NCBI GenBank assembly: GCA_003427395.1
Contig: BFEA01000449.1
Location: 672,910-696,574, forward strand
Origin: Chara braunii
Taxonomy: Eukaryota; Streptophyta; Charophyceae; Charales; Characeae
Length of the DNA: 23,665 bases
Reading direction: 5' to 3'
The number at the start of each line of letters is the position of its first letter. The first letter of the stretch is position 1. The translations under genes were made by a program, and so were the position numbers. The notes under the pieces are model-generated. The model saw nothing but the letters and a program-made list of their open reading frames with translations, was not told where the DNA came from and searched no databases. Below are positions 9,255 to 17,473 of this stretch, one piece after another.

Positions 9255-9731
9255 ATCTGGCTGGGAAAAATCTGCACACGCAGCTTTGGTTTAGACAGAA
9301 GGAGGGGGTTGTCTGATTCTGAAGTCCTTGAGGACTGGGGCTTTCGCCAACCGTAGAGGAGAGGATCTGGCTGCGAAAAATCTGCACACCCAACTTTGGC
9401 TTTATACAGGAGGATGGGGGTGTTTTCTTATCCTCAAGCCCTTAGGGAGGGGGGTGCCTGATCCAACACAGAGGGGGGTTTGCCAACCATAGAGGAGAGC
9501 TTCCGGCTGTGAAAAATCTGCACACCCAGCTTTGGGTTATACAGGAGGAAGGGGGGGTGTTCCTGATCCCGAAGCCCTTAAGGAGGGGGCTGTCTGATCC
9601 AACCAGCACCCCCAACTTTGGTTTATACAAGAGGAAGGGGGGCGGGGGGTTTCTGATCCTGAAGCTCTTTAAGGAGGGGGGTGTCTGATCCAACCAGAGG
9701 GGGATTTTGCCAACCATAGAGGAGAGGTTCC
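9255..9731. repeat. Four-copy G-rich tandem repeat, 106-135 bp
   Basis: Copies start at about 9255, 9365, 9500 and 9606. The shared order is: TCTGGCTG[GCT]GAAAAATCTGCACAC, AACTTTGG.TTATACA.GAGGA, a G run, TGATCC.GAAGC.CTTAGGAGGGGG, TCTGATCCAACCAGAGGG, GCCAACCATAGAGGAGAG. Copies 3 and 4 overlap at a deletion that removes the GCCAACC segment and the GAAAAATCTG start. Confidence 0.9.
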
Positions 9732-9918
9732 ATCTTTATGTCCTCTGGTTGGATGGGGAGTAACTGCCCCGTTGTTCCTTTAGCAGACCCGCTGTTCTCT
9801 TACACGCGCCTCCATCCACCCAACTTCAGAAGGACACAGGCATTCTCTTTCCATCCTCTCTTTCCATCCACATGTAACCTTCTTTTTTTTATTCCTAGTA
9901 ATTTCCTACTTCTCTGGA

Positions 9919-9920
<2 letters not shown>

Positions 9921-10005
<85 letters not shown>
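9921..10005. repeat. (TC)n microsatellite ending at an assembly gap
   Basis: About 85 bp of TC repeat with a TTTC interruption near its start. It runs directly into a 15-base N gap at 10006-10020, so the true repeat length is unknown. Confidence 0.95.
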
Positions 10006-10020
10006 NNNNNNNNNNNNNNN
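10006..10020. other. Assembly gap (15 N)
   Basis: Fifteen consecutive N directly after the TC microsatellite. Confidence 0.99.
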
Positions 10021-10033
10021 TATCTGACCTCAG

Positions 10034-10221
10034 GTCTGCACCGATGACTTTCCGCACAATTTTATCATCGCCATCCGGATCCCGTCGCCAAGAGTCGGGG
10101 ACTGAGCCCGACACCTTCCCTGAGGGCAGAGATCCAATGAGCAGGGGTAGCATCGTGAACTCTCCGGAAGCGAGCCGCTATATTATGCAGTGTGGGTCGG
10201 TTTTCTTTTTGTTTATCGAAG
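10034..10221 (+). CDS. Candidate exon, unknown protein
   Basis: A possible acceptor, CTGACCTCAG, lies downstream of the TC tract and gap, which could serve as polypyrimidine sequence. A possible donor is GAAG|GTGAGC. The 188-nt interval is open in one frame and encodes a mixed peptide with SSPSGSRRQESGTEPDTF and GSIVNSPEASRYIMQ. The opposite strand is also open over most of it, so strand choice rests on the splice signals. No family is recognised. Confidence 0.3.
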
Positions 10222-10419
10222 GTGAGCCAATTGCATCACCCCTTTCTCTACCCAGGCCCTCGCGAAAGTCCCGGCATCGTCATCTGTCATCTGCTTGTTT
10301 TTTTTTTTTTTTTTACAGTCGCTATTTTGCACCCCTTGCGAGCAGATTCTGAACGAGTTGATGCCCGGCTCCCAGCATATGCCGCTCCCCACGAATGACT
10401 GGAGGATTGTATAAATAAC

Positions 10420-10443
10420 TCCGACGAAACAGTTTGTCACAGC
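10420..10443 (-). repeat. Partial head of the TTTCGTCGGA repeat family
   Basis: The minus strand reads TGACAAACTGTTTCGTCGGA, nearly identical to TGACCAACTGTTTCGTCGGA at 15879-15898 and related to the 19661-19680 copy. Similarity stops soon afterwards, and no GGCAACA tail follows here. Confidence 0.5.
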
Positions 10444-10482
10444 CCCTCCCTCATTTGTTGTCCTCTTCTCCCTTCTCCCTCT

Positions 10483-10506
10483 CTGCCTACGGTTTACCGT
10501 AGGCAG
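10483..10506. repeat. Perfect 11-bp-arm palindrome
   Basis: CTGCCTACGGT (10483-10493), TT, ACCGTAGGCAG (10496-10506): a perfect stem with a two-base loop. Twelve bases downstream is TATATATA at 10518-10525. The pair could suggest a promoter-proximal element, but no transcript start is otherwise supported. Confidence 0.85.
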
Positions 10507-10700
10507 CTCTGTTTGACTATATATAGCCGATAGCCACTGCTTTTCGACACGTGCAAATTTTGTTGAATAGCCATTGGGTATCAGATTGAAGAGCTCAGTC
10601 CCCGAACAAAACGCGCGTATGTACTATTCAACTTTCCCCGGAAAAAGTGACTTTCTTGAAGTCGCCCTCGGGAATCCAAATAGTATGCTCGTATGTTATA

Positions 10701-10732
10701 TTCGAATAGTACACACGTGTGTTCTATTTGAA
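10701..10732. repeat. 32-bp palindrome around ACACACGTGTGT
   Basis: TTCGAATAGTACACAC pairs with GTGTGTTCTATTTGAA with 2 mismatches in 16 pairs. The centre is the perfect 12-mer ACACACGTGTGT, containing an E-box core CACGTG. A related stretch, GTATGTACTATTCAA at about 10617-10631, is in inverted orientation to it. Confidence 0.8.
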
Positions 10733-10790
10733 GAGAACATACAAAATCCTGCGCTCGTTTTTCAAACGCGTGCCCTGCGGTGCTCCGCCT

Positions 10791-10791
<1 letters not shown>

Positions 10792-10840
<49 letters not shown>
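10792..10840. repeat. Compound (TC)n(TG)n microsatellite
   Basis: TC repeat at 10792-10827 followed directly by TG repeat to 10840. Confidence 0.95.
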
Positions 10841-11239
10841 CCCGCATGCAGTGCCGCACTCATTTTCAGAGTGCTCCGCCCCCTCCCTCTCTCACTCGCT
10901 GCTCCCATGGGTGATAGCGATGGCGATCCAAGACTGCACCACTGTTCGAATGTAACGCTCAACCTGTAGAATGGTACATACAATCAGGGTACATACGATT
11001 GGGGCCTCCCTCCACTGCTTTCTACATGCACAATAGACAAAAAAAATGACGACGCATATGTCCATTTTCTGGCATAAGATCCATTTATATTTTGTACATT
11101 TGGTAAGTAGTGGAGAGAGGGCGCCGGTATCGGGCCTACTAGTCCTCCATTTCTGGATTCATGCAAAGGTATCGGCATATACTGGATTTTTTGGGGGGTG
11201 GACTTTTCCAAAGTTAGTGCCCAAAATCCGTAGCACTAC
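10841..11239. other. Unassigned sequence, no gene supported
   Basis: Mixed-composition region with overlapping short ORFs on both strands. The only structure noted is a near-duplicate GGTACATACAATC / GGGTACATACGATTG pair around 10974-11000. Confidence 0.35.
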
Positions 11240-11369
11240 GCACGTGCCTTGTATACGAATACAATGCACCCCGGGGTGCGCTATATTCATATACAACGCA
11301 CGTGCATTCTTTTTGTATACGAATACAACGCACCCCGTGCACTGTATTCATATACAACGCACGTTCATT
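11240..11369. repeat. ~60-bp minisatellite, 2.2 copies
   Basis: Copies at 11240-11297, 11298-11358 and a partial one from 11359. The unit begins GCACGTGC, contains TGTATACGAATACAA.GCACCCC and TATTCATATACAAC. Copy 1 has a perfect 14-bp palindrome GCACCCCGGGGTGC (11266-11279) that is deleted or altered in copy 2. The GAATACAA word resembles the satellite core at 1-4682, but the rest does not match. Confidence 0.85.
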
Positions 11370-11444
11370 TTTTTGGGGGGAAGACTGTAGTCACCGGCAC
11401 TTTACATTGCAGCAATTGCTTCCTAGCCCTTCTTCTAAGCGTAT

Positions 11445-11569
11445 ACTCACGCTAGACCCTCAAAATCACAGAATAGCAAAATGTCCGGCCAGATGGAGTT
11501 CTTCTTTGAAGAGGACTGGATCTGGTCTCTGATTTTGCAATGCTGGGATTTTGAGTGCCTAGTGTGAGT
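11445..11569. repeat. 125-bp near-continuous hairpin
   Basis: The left half, starting ACTCACGCTAGACCCTCAAA, is the imperfect complement of the right half ending TTTTGAGTGCCTAGTGTGAGT. Pairing continues inward through GCAAAAT, CCAGAT and AGTTCTTC/GAAGAGGACT, with a loop of about 3 bases near 11501. A stem of about 60 bp with scattered mismatches fits a small MITE. A pri-miRNA-like transcript cannot be excluded. Confidence 0.8.
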
Positions 11570-11668
11570 CTGCTCTAAGTCTTTTTTTTTTCTTTTTTTT
11601 TTTCCCCCCAGCCCTTTTGACTGTCTTTTCTCACGTTTATCCTTTTTGGTCCTTTGCATTTCTGCCAG

Positions 11669-11859
11669 GTGGCCGAACGAGAGCGATCAGCATGGAGGAA
11701 GGCCGTAAGTGGGAGGGGATCGATTTGTCCGGCGACAATGCGCCAAACTGGAGGAACCTTTTGAGTGAACCTGACCAAGATTTGCGGCTGCGCAGAAAGT
11801 CCGGCACATTTAAGGGGCCTGTCTGGAGCGAGAATAAGGACGAACGTCCCGATCTCTAG
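11669..11859 (+). CDS. Candidate terminal exon, ambiguous strand
   Basis: A T-rich tract and CATTTCTGCCAG give a good acceptor at 11668. From there the plus strand is open to TAG (11857-11859), giving a charged peptide with MEEGRKWEGIDLSGDNAPNW and KGPVWSENKDERPDL. Purines are enriched at first codon positions, as in real coding sequence. Alternatively, the strong donor GCC|GTAAGT at 11704/11705 would define a 36-nt micro-exon (VAERERSAWRKA). The minus strand is open over the same interval (11575-11982) and also looks plausible, so the assignment is uncertain. No family is recognised. Confidence 0.3.
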
Positions 11860-12258
11860 CGTGGCCATTGCTTCAGCTAAGAACTGGCTGACAGGCATAG
11901 AAGACACAACCAGGGAATCGTCGACTTCCTCATGTCTGACATATATTCGTTGCCTTTTTTTTTTTTTTTTTTTGGGTAACACCGTGCACTTCTTTTACCC
12001 GTTGCAACCTTTTTTTAAAGTTTTTTTTTTGCCTTCTTTTGCCAATCTTTCGCTACATTTTTTTCATTCTGTCATTTGTTTTGCTTTGGAGATAGGGTAG
12101 AGACAAGCTATCGTCTTCCCCCCCCACCCCCGGAAATGCATCGCATCCTCATTATGAATGTACACAAGGAGGATTTAGAGTCCGATACAGTTAAGATGGG
12201 GGTGCATTTTGTATGGGGGAAGATGGCACGTAGTACCCAAATGTGTGTAATACTGTAT

Positions 12259-12475
12259 ATCCATAAATGAACAGAAATTTTAACTCCCAAGTGTGTATGT
12301 TTTTTTTTTTGTTTTTTTTTTTAAATCCGTAGACGAACAGAAAACTAACTCCAAGTGTGTAATCCATAGACGAACAAGAAGTTAACCAAGTTACGTAGGT
12401 ATATGACTATTAGGGTGAGTAGTACTAAACTTCTCAGTACCCCAATGTGTATATCCATAGATGATGAACAGAAAA
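12259..12475. repeat. Irregular repeats of ATCCATAGACGAACAG
   Basis: Four copies of ATCC[AG]TA[GA]A[CT]GAACA[GA] begin at 12259, 12325, 12362 and 12453. Most are followed by AA.TTAACTCCAAGTGTGT or by GTTAC.[CT]AGGTATAT. Spacing is irregular and a T-rich run interrupts between copies 1 and 2. Confidence 0.7.
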
Positions 12476-12522
12476 TTAATGAAGTTACACAGGTATATAT
12501 AGTGTATACCTATTACAATCAC

Positions 12523-12782
12523 TATCTTCTGGTAGTGAAAAGAGCACCTGGAGTGCAGAGCATACCATGTACTTTCTGCATTTCCAATAGACCACACGTT
12601 GATTCCCTCTGCTCATGAGGGGGGGGAGGAGGAGGAGGAGGAGGAGGATAGATTAACAGAATTCCATAGGTATATGACTATTGGGGTTGTTATCTTCTGG
12701 TCGTGAAAAGTGTACCTGGAGTGCAAAGCATGCCATGTACCTCCTGCAGTTCGAATAGAACACAGGTTGATTCATCTGCCCA
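12523..12782 (+). repeat. Direct duplication of a ~92-bp segment
   Basis: 12523-12615 and 12691-12782 align from TATCTTCTGGT[AC]GTGAAAAG to GTTGATTC[CA]. A GGA-rich tract at 12617-12650 and a shared AGGTATATGACTATT lie between or before the copies. In the plus frame both encode PGVQS[IM]PCT.C.SNR..VDS. Of the differences I could place by codon, most are at third positions. Confidence 0.75.
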
Positions 12783-13044
12783 CCAGCAGCAGCAGCAGCA
12801 GCAGGAGGAGGAGGAGGAGGAGGAGGAGGACGACGACGACGACCACGAGCACGAGGAGTTTGGAGGCTGTGCGTCTTTCTTGGGAGAATGCCCCCACACG
12901 CCTGGCTCGGGAGAAATAACACATAAAACTGTAGCGGCGAAGGTGAGACCTTCGGCAGTCAGCCGGGAGAGTATTGAGTACACATTTGATATCATATATG
13001 TAAATGTATGGATGCAGATTTCAAACCAGGGGGGCAATGGTTAA
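12703..13044 (+). CDS. ORF with Q-E-D tract, possible exon
   Basis: Open for 113 codons, starting at an ATG inside the second duplicate. The duplicate-derived segment PGVQSMPCTSCSSNR is followed by a compound triplet tract of CAG, GAG and GAC units giving Gln7-Glu8-Asp5, then HEHEEFGGCASFLGECPH. A donor-like GCGAAG|GTGAGA at 12942/12943 would end an exon in frame; it sits inside a perfect hairpin CGAAGGT-GAG-ACCTTCG (12938-12954). Acidic and poly-Gln tracts occur in real nuclear proteins, but triplet microsatellites readily create such ORFs. Confidence 0.25.
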   Translation: MKSVPGVQSMPCTSCSSNRTQVDSSAHQQQQQQQEEEEEEEEDDDDDHEHEEFGGCASFLGECPHTPGSGEITHKTVAAKVRPSAVSRESIEYTFDIIYVNVWMQISNQGGNG

Positions 13045-13162
13045 TGTAATTTGGCTGTACGTAACATTAGCACCATCAGAGCAGAAGTGAGGGTGAGCAG
13101 GATGGCAGGTACCATCTCTTACTGCTCAGGTGCAATTTTTTTTTTTTTTTTTTTTTTGTCAG

Positions 13163-13208
13163 GTGCAGTGGTAATTCTGTTCTTGCCGTGGATGTTTGCT
13201 GTGAAGTT
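13163..13208 (+). CDS. Weak small-exon candidate
   Basis: A T-rich run and GTCAG precede, and GTT|GTAAGC follows, a 46-nt interval that is open in one frame (CSGNSVLAVDVCCEV). The splice signals are good, but the exon is too short to judge as coding. No phase-matched partner was identified. Confidence 0.15.
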
Positions 13209-13843
13209 GTAAGCCTCGAATTATTGATCCTGACGTTAGGAGTTCATACATTTGATGATTTTTTTTTATTTTTTTTCCCCCCCCCTTTTCTCTTTTTTTT
13301 TTCCTTTTTTCTTTTAGGGAGTTCAGGCTTCTGTTTTTTTCCCCTTTTTATTCCAATGAAAAAAACGGTACTTCCGTCACTTCCGTGTAATGTTCGATAT
13401 TTACAAGTTCTAGCTCGGTAATGCTAAAATTACCCCTAATAGAAGCGAGCACGGCGAGCAGTCATTTACAACAGTATTTACAACTGTATTTACAAATGTA
13501 TTTGGGGCAACTTTCAGTCTAGATACAGAGATAAGGACAATGCATTCTCGTCGGTGGGGAAGATGCTAAGAGTGGTAGTCCCGCAAGAGGGGTGGGCTTC
13601 TCAAGGGCAAGAGTGCAACAGAATTGCATTCTTGCTGACTGCAATATGATGCATCCAAAATTTTAATTTAATAATTTTTAAATAAATTTCTACACTCGAG
13701 TTGCCACCCAGAAGTTGAATTTTCTGCACCTTCATGTCACATTCTGCTCAATAAATTTAAATGCTCATCTACTTTTTTTTTTTTTTTTTGAACAAATAAA
13801 AAGGTCCTTACGACCGTGGGCTCCATAACACATGCCGGGAAGC

Positions 13844-14212
13844 ACCATCTACTTCTTACTTTTTTATTATAGGGGAAGTTTTTGGTGTAGTGCCCCCGAA
13901 AATTGTCAAATGACTCAAATATCCACTGTTTACTCTGTCTGGCCTTACTTATGTGACGTCCATGACGGATGACGGGAAGTTTTTTCAATTTGACTTCCCG
14001 CACTGCAGGTTTCCGCTATTGTCTACTTTAATACACAATGCGCTTTTCGCTTTGCGTGGTGTGCACTTCCTTGCCTTTGCCCCTTGCCCTTTCCCTTATG
14101 GCCCGGGCTTCATATGCCTTCTAGGGAGGGCCACCTTCTTTTTACTTTTTTATTCTAGGGAACTCTGTGTAGTGCCCCCAAAAATTGTCGAATGACGACT
14201 GTTTACTCTGTC
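13844..14212. repeat. Two direct copies of a ~90-bp segment
   Basis: 13844-13940 and 14131-14212 share CACC[AT]TCT.CTT.TTACTTTTTTATT.TAGGG, then TGTAGTGCCCCC[GA]AAAATTGTC[AG]AATGAC, then ACTGTTTACTCTGTC. Each contains a TTTTTTATT.TAG|GG acceptor-like site. About 190 bp of unrelated sequence separates the copies. Confidence 0.8.
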
Positions 14213-14335
14213 AGATCTCCCTGAACATGAAGGAAAAAAAAAAAGGAAAAAAAAACTATATCTGGCCTTGCCTATCAGCCATCCTCCCACTCTTTTGTGC
14301 TTGTTGTCTATGCGCACCTTCTGTTGCACTGCCTC

Positions 14336-14341
<6 letters not shown>

Positions 14342-14378
<37 letters not shown>

Positions 14379-14404
14379 GCACACACACACACACACACAC
14401 ACAC
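14342..14404. repeat. Compound (CT)n(CA)n microsatellite
   Basis: CT repeat to about 14375, then CA repeat to 14404, followed by the first copy of a duplicated block. Confidence 0.9.
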
Positions 14405-14475
14405 TCTCTGTGTCTCTCTCTAACACTTACACAACCACAACAAATAGCCTGTTTTTTTTCCGCTTCTGTGAGCAG

Positions 14476-14512
<37 letters not shown>

Positions 14513-14619
14513 NCACACACACACACACACANNTTTACACACACACTCTCTCTCTGTCTCTCTCTAACACTTACACAACCACAACAAATAGCCTGTTTTT
14601 TTCCCCCTTCTGTGAGCAG
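14404..14619. repeat. Duplicated microsatellite/acceptor block
   Basis: 14404-14475 and 14547-14619 share CTCTAACACTTACACAACCA, CAACAAATAGCCTGTTTTTT and CTTCTGTGAGCAG. Between them is another CT/CA microsatellite with ambiguous bases at 14513 and 14532-14533. This is either a real tandem duplication through the microsatellite or an assembly repeat collapse/expansion. Confidence 0.8.
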
Positions 14620-14687
14620 AACTGCAGTGGCGGACAATCGTGCAGGCCCTCGTCTTCAGTCTAGGACTCGGCTTCACACACGTAGAG
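14620..14687 (+). CDS. Candidate small exon
   Basis: It follows a pyrimidine-rich tract ending in CTTCTGTGAGCAG, a good acceptor, and ends at GTAGAG|GTACAC. The 68-nt interval is open in one frame with a basic peptide, TAVADNRAGPRLQSRTRLH. The frame stays open for about 50 codons beyond the proposed donor. Family unknown; it may be chance. Confidence 0.2.
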
Positions 14688-14937
14688 GTACACCAATTAT
14701 AATCGAACGTCAGAAATGTGAATCAACCTTTGAAGCTTCTCTACTCCAGGAGTTTTGGCCGTGCCATGCTCTCATCGATAAACTTCAGCCGTCACTCGCT
14801 ATTATTAGGCGATTCGCACCTCCCTGCCACACAATCAGAAAACACTGATCATCATTATAGAAGCACACCCACCCACGTCCGCACCTACCCCCCCCACCCC
14901 CCCCCACACACATAGACAGACATACACACACACCTGC

Positions 14938-14940
<3 letters not shown>

Positions 14941-14991
<51 letters not shown>
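14941..14991. repeat. (GA)n microsatellite
   Basis: Uninterrupted 51-bp GA repeat immediately after an A/C-rich stretch with C runs (14890-14940). Confidence 0.95.
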
Positions 14992-14994
<3 letters not shown>

Positions 14995-15317
14995 GAAATC
15001 CTTGCTTTGCAAAGTGACGGCAGATCCATGGCAGTATGAGGAGAATGTTCTGAAGGAGGAATGACCAAATTGTTTCGACCTCCATGGCCCTCTAATGAAT
15101 GTACCTGGTTGTTCATCCATGTGCATGTGAAATGTACCTGGTTCATCTGTCCGTTTCTGTGAAGAAATGGGCATACAAACGGGGGTACGAGTAGGAGGGA
15201 TACCCCTTAGAGCTTTGCTAGCAAGGAGGAGAGAAATGGATGGGTGTGCAGTTGTGATGAAGACCGACATCCGTTTGTGATCGGTATGTATGTGTGTGTG
15301 GAGAAGTGAGTGAAAGG

Positions 15318-15761
15318 TACCATGGTGTTTTACCATGGTAAAAGACCATGGCAAAAGACCATGGCAGGTTATTCTTACCATGTGAAAATAGCATGGTAGC
15401 CTGGTAGGTTATTCTTACCATGGTAAAAGACCATGGTCGATGTGTCTGAAAGGTACCATGGCGTTTTACCACGGTAAAACACGGTGGCAGGTTATTCTCA
15501 CCGTGGTAAGAGACCATGGCCGGTTAATCTTACCATGGTAAAGACCATGGCAGGTTATTCTTATCATGGGAAGCGACCATGGTAGATGGTGCTTGAAACA
15601 TACCATGGCATTTTACCACAGTAAAAGACGATGGTAGGTTATGCTTACCATGGTAAGTAAAATACCATGGCAGGGTGAATGACCGTAAAAGACTATGGCA
15701 GTTTACTCTTACCATTGTAAAAGACCATGGCAGATGACTCTTACCATGGTAATAGACCATG
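15318..15761. repeat. CCATGG-palindrome satellite, ~32-bp unit
   Basis: About a dozen diverged units of TACCATGGTAAAAGACCATG followed by GCAGGTTATTCT. Each unit has two palindromic words, TACCATGGTA and CCATGG. Variants replace CATGG with CACGG, CGTGG or CATTG. Neighbouring units can pair with one another in many registers, so single strands would be highly structured. Confidence 0.9.
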
Positions 15762-15869
15762 CATGATAACATTGCACCTCGGTAGGAAAATACGCATCTG
15801 AACGAGTCCGAAGACGACCTCGACGTAACGCACCCACATAGAATACAAGGCACCGAAACGCACAAGCAG

Positions 15870-16440
15870 AAGGGTTAATGACCAACTGTTTCGTCGGACT
15901 TCACCAAATCATTGGGAGGCTGAGCCGTGAAATCTGTGGAATACCCATATTGATGCCTTGAGTTATGGACCCCTTTAAACCCCTGTTGAAACCCGACAAA
16001 CGGCAGCACAAGCAGCAAAGCGGCAACGCAGCGAGGCACACGTCAGCGCTGACAAAGCAGCCAAACTACATGGCAAACAAATATGTTGCACGTAATCACG
16101 TCTACAAACAGGCCTCTAACAGATGATGGGGGGGGGGGGGGGGAAAGACTGGGCAAGCGGATGCTCGGCAAGGAAACAAGCCAGTGAAGCGAAAGGCAGC
16201 ACGATATCAAAGCAGCCAAACTACACAGCGAAGAGGCAAGTTACATGGAAAGAGGAGGCAAGTGGGCGCATAGCAAGGCAACAACGCAGCGAAGCACAAG
16301 GCGGCACACTATTGACGCAGCCAAACCAACGAACGAACAGGCGCGTTGCAAGAACAGACAAGGCATGCGGATGGCCAGGAAGGCAACGGCACAGCAAGGC
16401 ACAAGGCAATGAGGACAACACTGCTTAACTACACAGCAGG
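15870..16440 (+). repeat. Head-plus-tail repeat, copy 1 (GGCAACA tail)
   Basis: The head at about 15879-15985 (AACTGTTTCGTCGGACTTCA, then ATCATTGGGAGGCTGA) aligns in order with the head at 19661-19770. It is followed by a purine/C-rich, T-poor tail of AAGGCAACAACGCAGCGAAG and GCAGCCAAACTACA-type units, interrupted by G16 at 16128-16143. The tail has few stop codons in several frames, which creates meaningless ORFs. Confidence 0.75.
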
Positions 16441-16813
16441 TGAACAAAAGCTGTAAGGAAAGACATGGCACCAAGGCATCGGAGGAGGAGCACAGACCAG
16501 ATTAAAAAAAAAAAAAGTCCACAGATTCCACACATCTAGAAATGATCTAACCCAATATAGGGCTATCACCTTCGCTTCACTTCTGGCAATACTTTCCAAT
16601 CTTTTCTAAGTTGCTTGGATGGTATATAGATCCTCCTCCGCTTCCGATCGCCACATGCCCGGCCGGTCACCCATACGCTAACCCAAATTCAATGAGAAAA
16701 AAATTCAAAAAAGGTATCAACACATAATCACAAATTAAATGAGAAAAAAAAGTACGAACGGCTGAAGGTTGAAGTTGACTAAAGGAGTCCTAGATGAAGG
16801 TGTGGAGCTTCTG
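16441..16813. other. Unassigned sequence, no gene seen
   Basis: Mixed AT-rich sequence with A runs near 16504-16516 and 16741-16750. No exon, RNA gene or internal repeat was recognised. Confidence 0.4.
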
Positions 16814-16958
16814 AAGTTTCTTCGCAAACTCGAATTCAAAGAAAGAAATAATTGTTGAGGCCTAGATGAAGTTTCATTGCAAACTCATGGAGAGAGGTGT
16901 GAAGGCTCAGATGAAGTTTCTTTGCAAACTCATGGAGAGAGGTGTGAAGGCCCAGATG
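16814..16958. repeat. 45-bp tandem repeat, three copies
   Basis: Units carry GATGAAGTTTC[AT]TTGCAAACTC, ATGGAGAGAGGTGTGAAGGC. Copies 2 and 3 start 45 bp apart (16866 and 16911). A diverged first copy precedes them, with GAAGTTTCTTCGCAAACTCG. The period is a multiple of three, so the minus strand shows a 15-residue repeat (LHTSLHEFA), judged incidental. Confidence 0.8.
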
Positions 16959-16972
16959 TAGTGATCCATATC

Positions 16973-17016
16973 TACTACTACTACTACTATTACTACTACT
17001 ACTACTACTACTACGA
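16973..17016. repeat. (CTA)n trinucleotide microsatellite
   Basis: CTACTACTACTATTACTAC-type array ending in CTACGACTACTTCG. Confidence 0.9.
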
Positions 17017-17284
17017 CTACTTCGTCTTCGAGGCAACGGCTTGAAAATTCTGGAGAGTTAGTTGCACTTCTGACATCCTTTTTATTCCTTTCACAGGCTG
17101 CAGTCTCTTAGACTTTTTTTTTTTTTTTTCCTTTTTTTTTTCCAGGCACCCTTTTTCTTCATTTCACAGTTTTGCTTGCACATTCAATGTGTAGCCGCAG
17201 CAGCGGCACCAACACTAATTGTATTCTACCTTCAAATCAAGCGAATGAATGAATCCGCTGAGAGGATGTGGGTGAGGGAGGGAA

Positions 17285-17372
17285 GGGGGGGGGGGGGGGG
17301 GTGCAGCGAGGGGGGCTGCATGGGGGGCCAGCGAACAAACGGTGCTGCAGGGGGAGCGGGCACGGAGAGGGT

Positions 17373-17415
<43 letters not shown>
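17285..17415. repeat. G-rich region with G17 and G41 runs
   Basis: Runs of 17 G (17285-17301) and 41 G (17375-17415) within a very G-rich 150-bp stretch. The minus-strand ORF here is poly-proline and is an artefact of the G run. The tract could form G-quadruplexes, and its length is likely to be imprecise in the assembly. Confidence 0.9.
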
Positions 17416-17416
<1 letters not shown>

Positions 17417-17473
17417 AGCGTCTTCTTCAGCATATGCGCATCACACGCAAGCAAAATGATCGTTTTCATAAAG

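Noticed and set aside
10222-10255. Possible 34-nt intron (GTGAGC ... CTCTACCCAG)
   Set aside because: It is too short for most spliceosomal introns and is supported only by matching dinucleotides.
9738-10352. 204-codon ORF with a Ser-Leu tract
   Set aside because: It depends on a TC microsatellite and a 15-N gap of unknown length. Only the post-gap part is retained, as a low-confidence exon.
15218-15865. Minus-strand ORFs rich in PWSFTMV / YHGK
   Set aside because: They are open frames of the CCATGG satellite, with no independent coding sign.
17215-17469. Proline-rich minus-strand ORF and glycine-rich plus ORFs
   Set aside because: They result from G17/G41 homopolymers.
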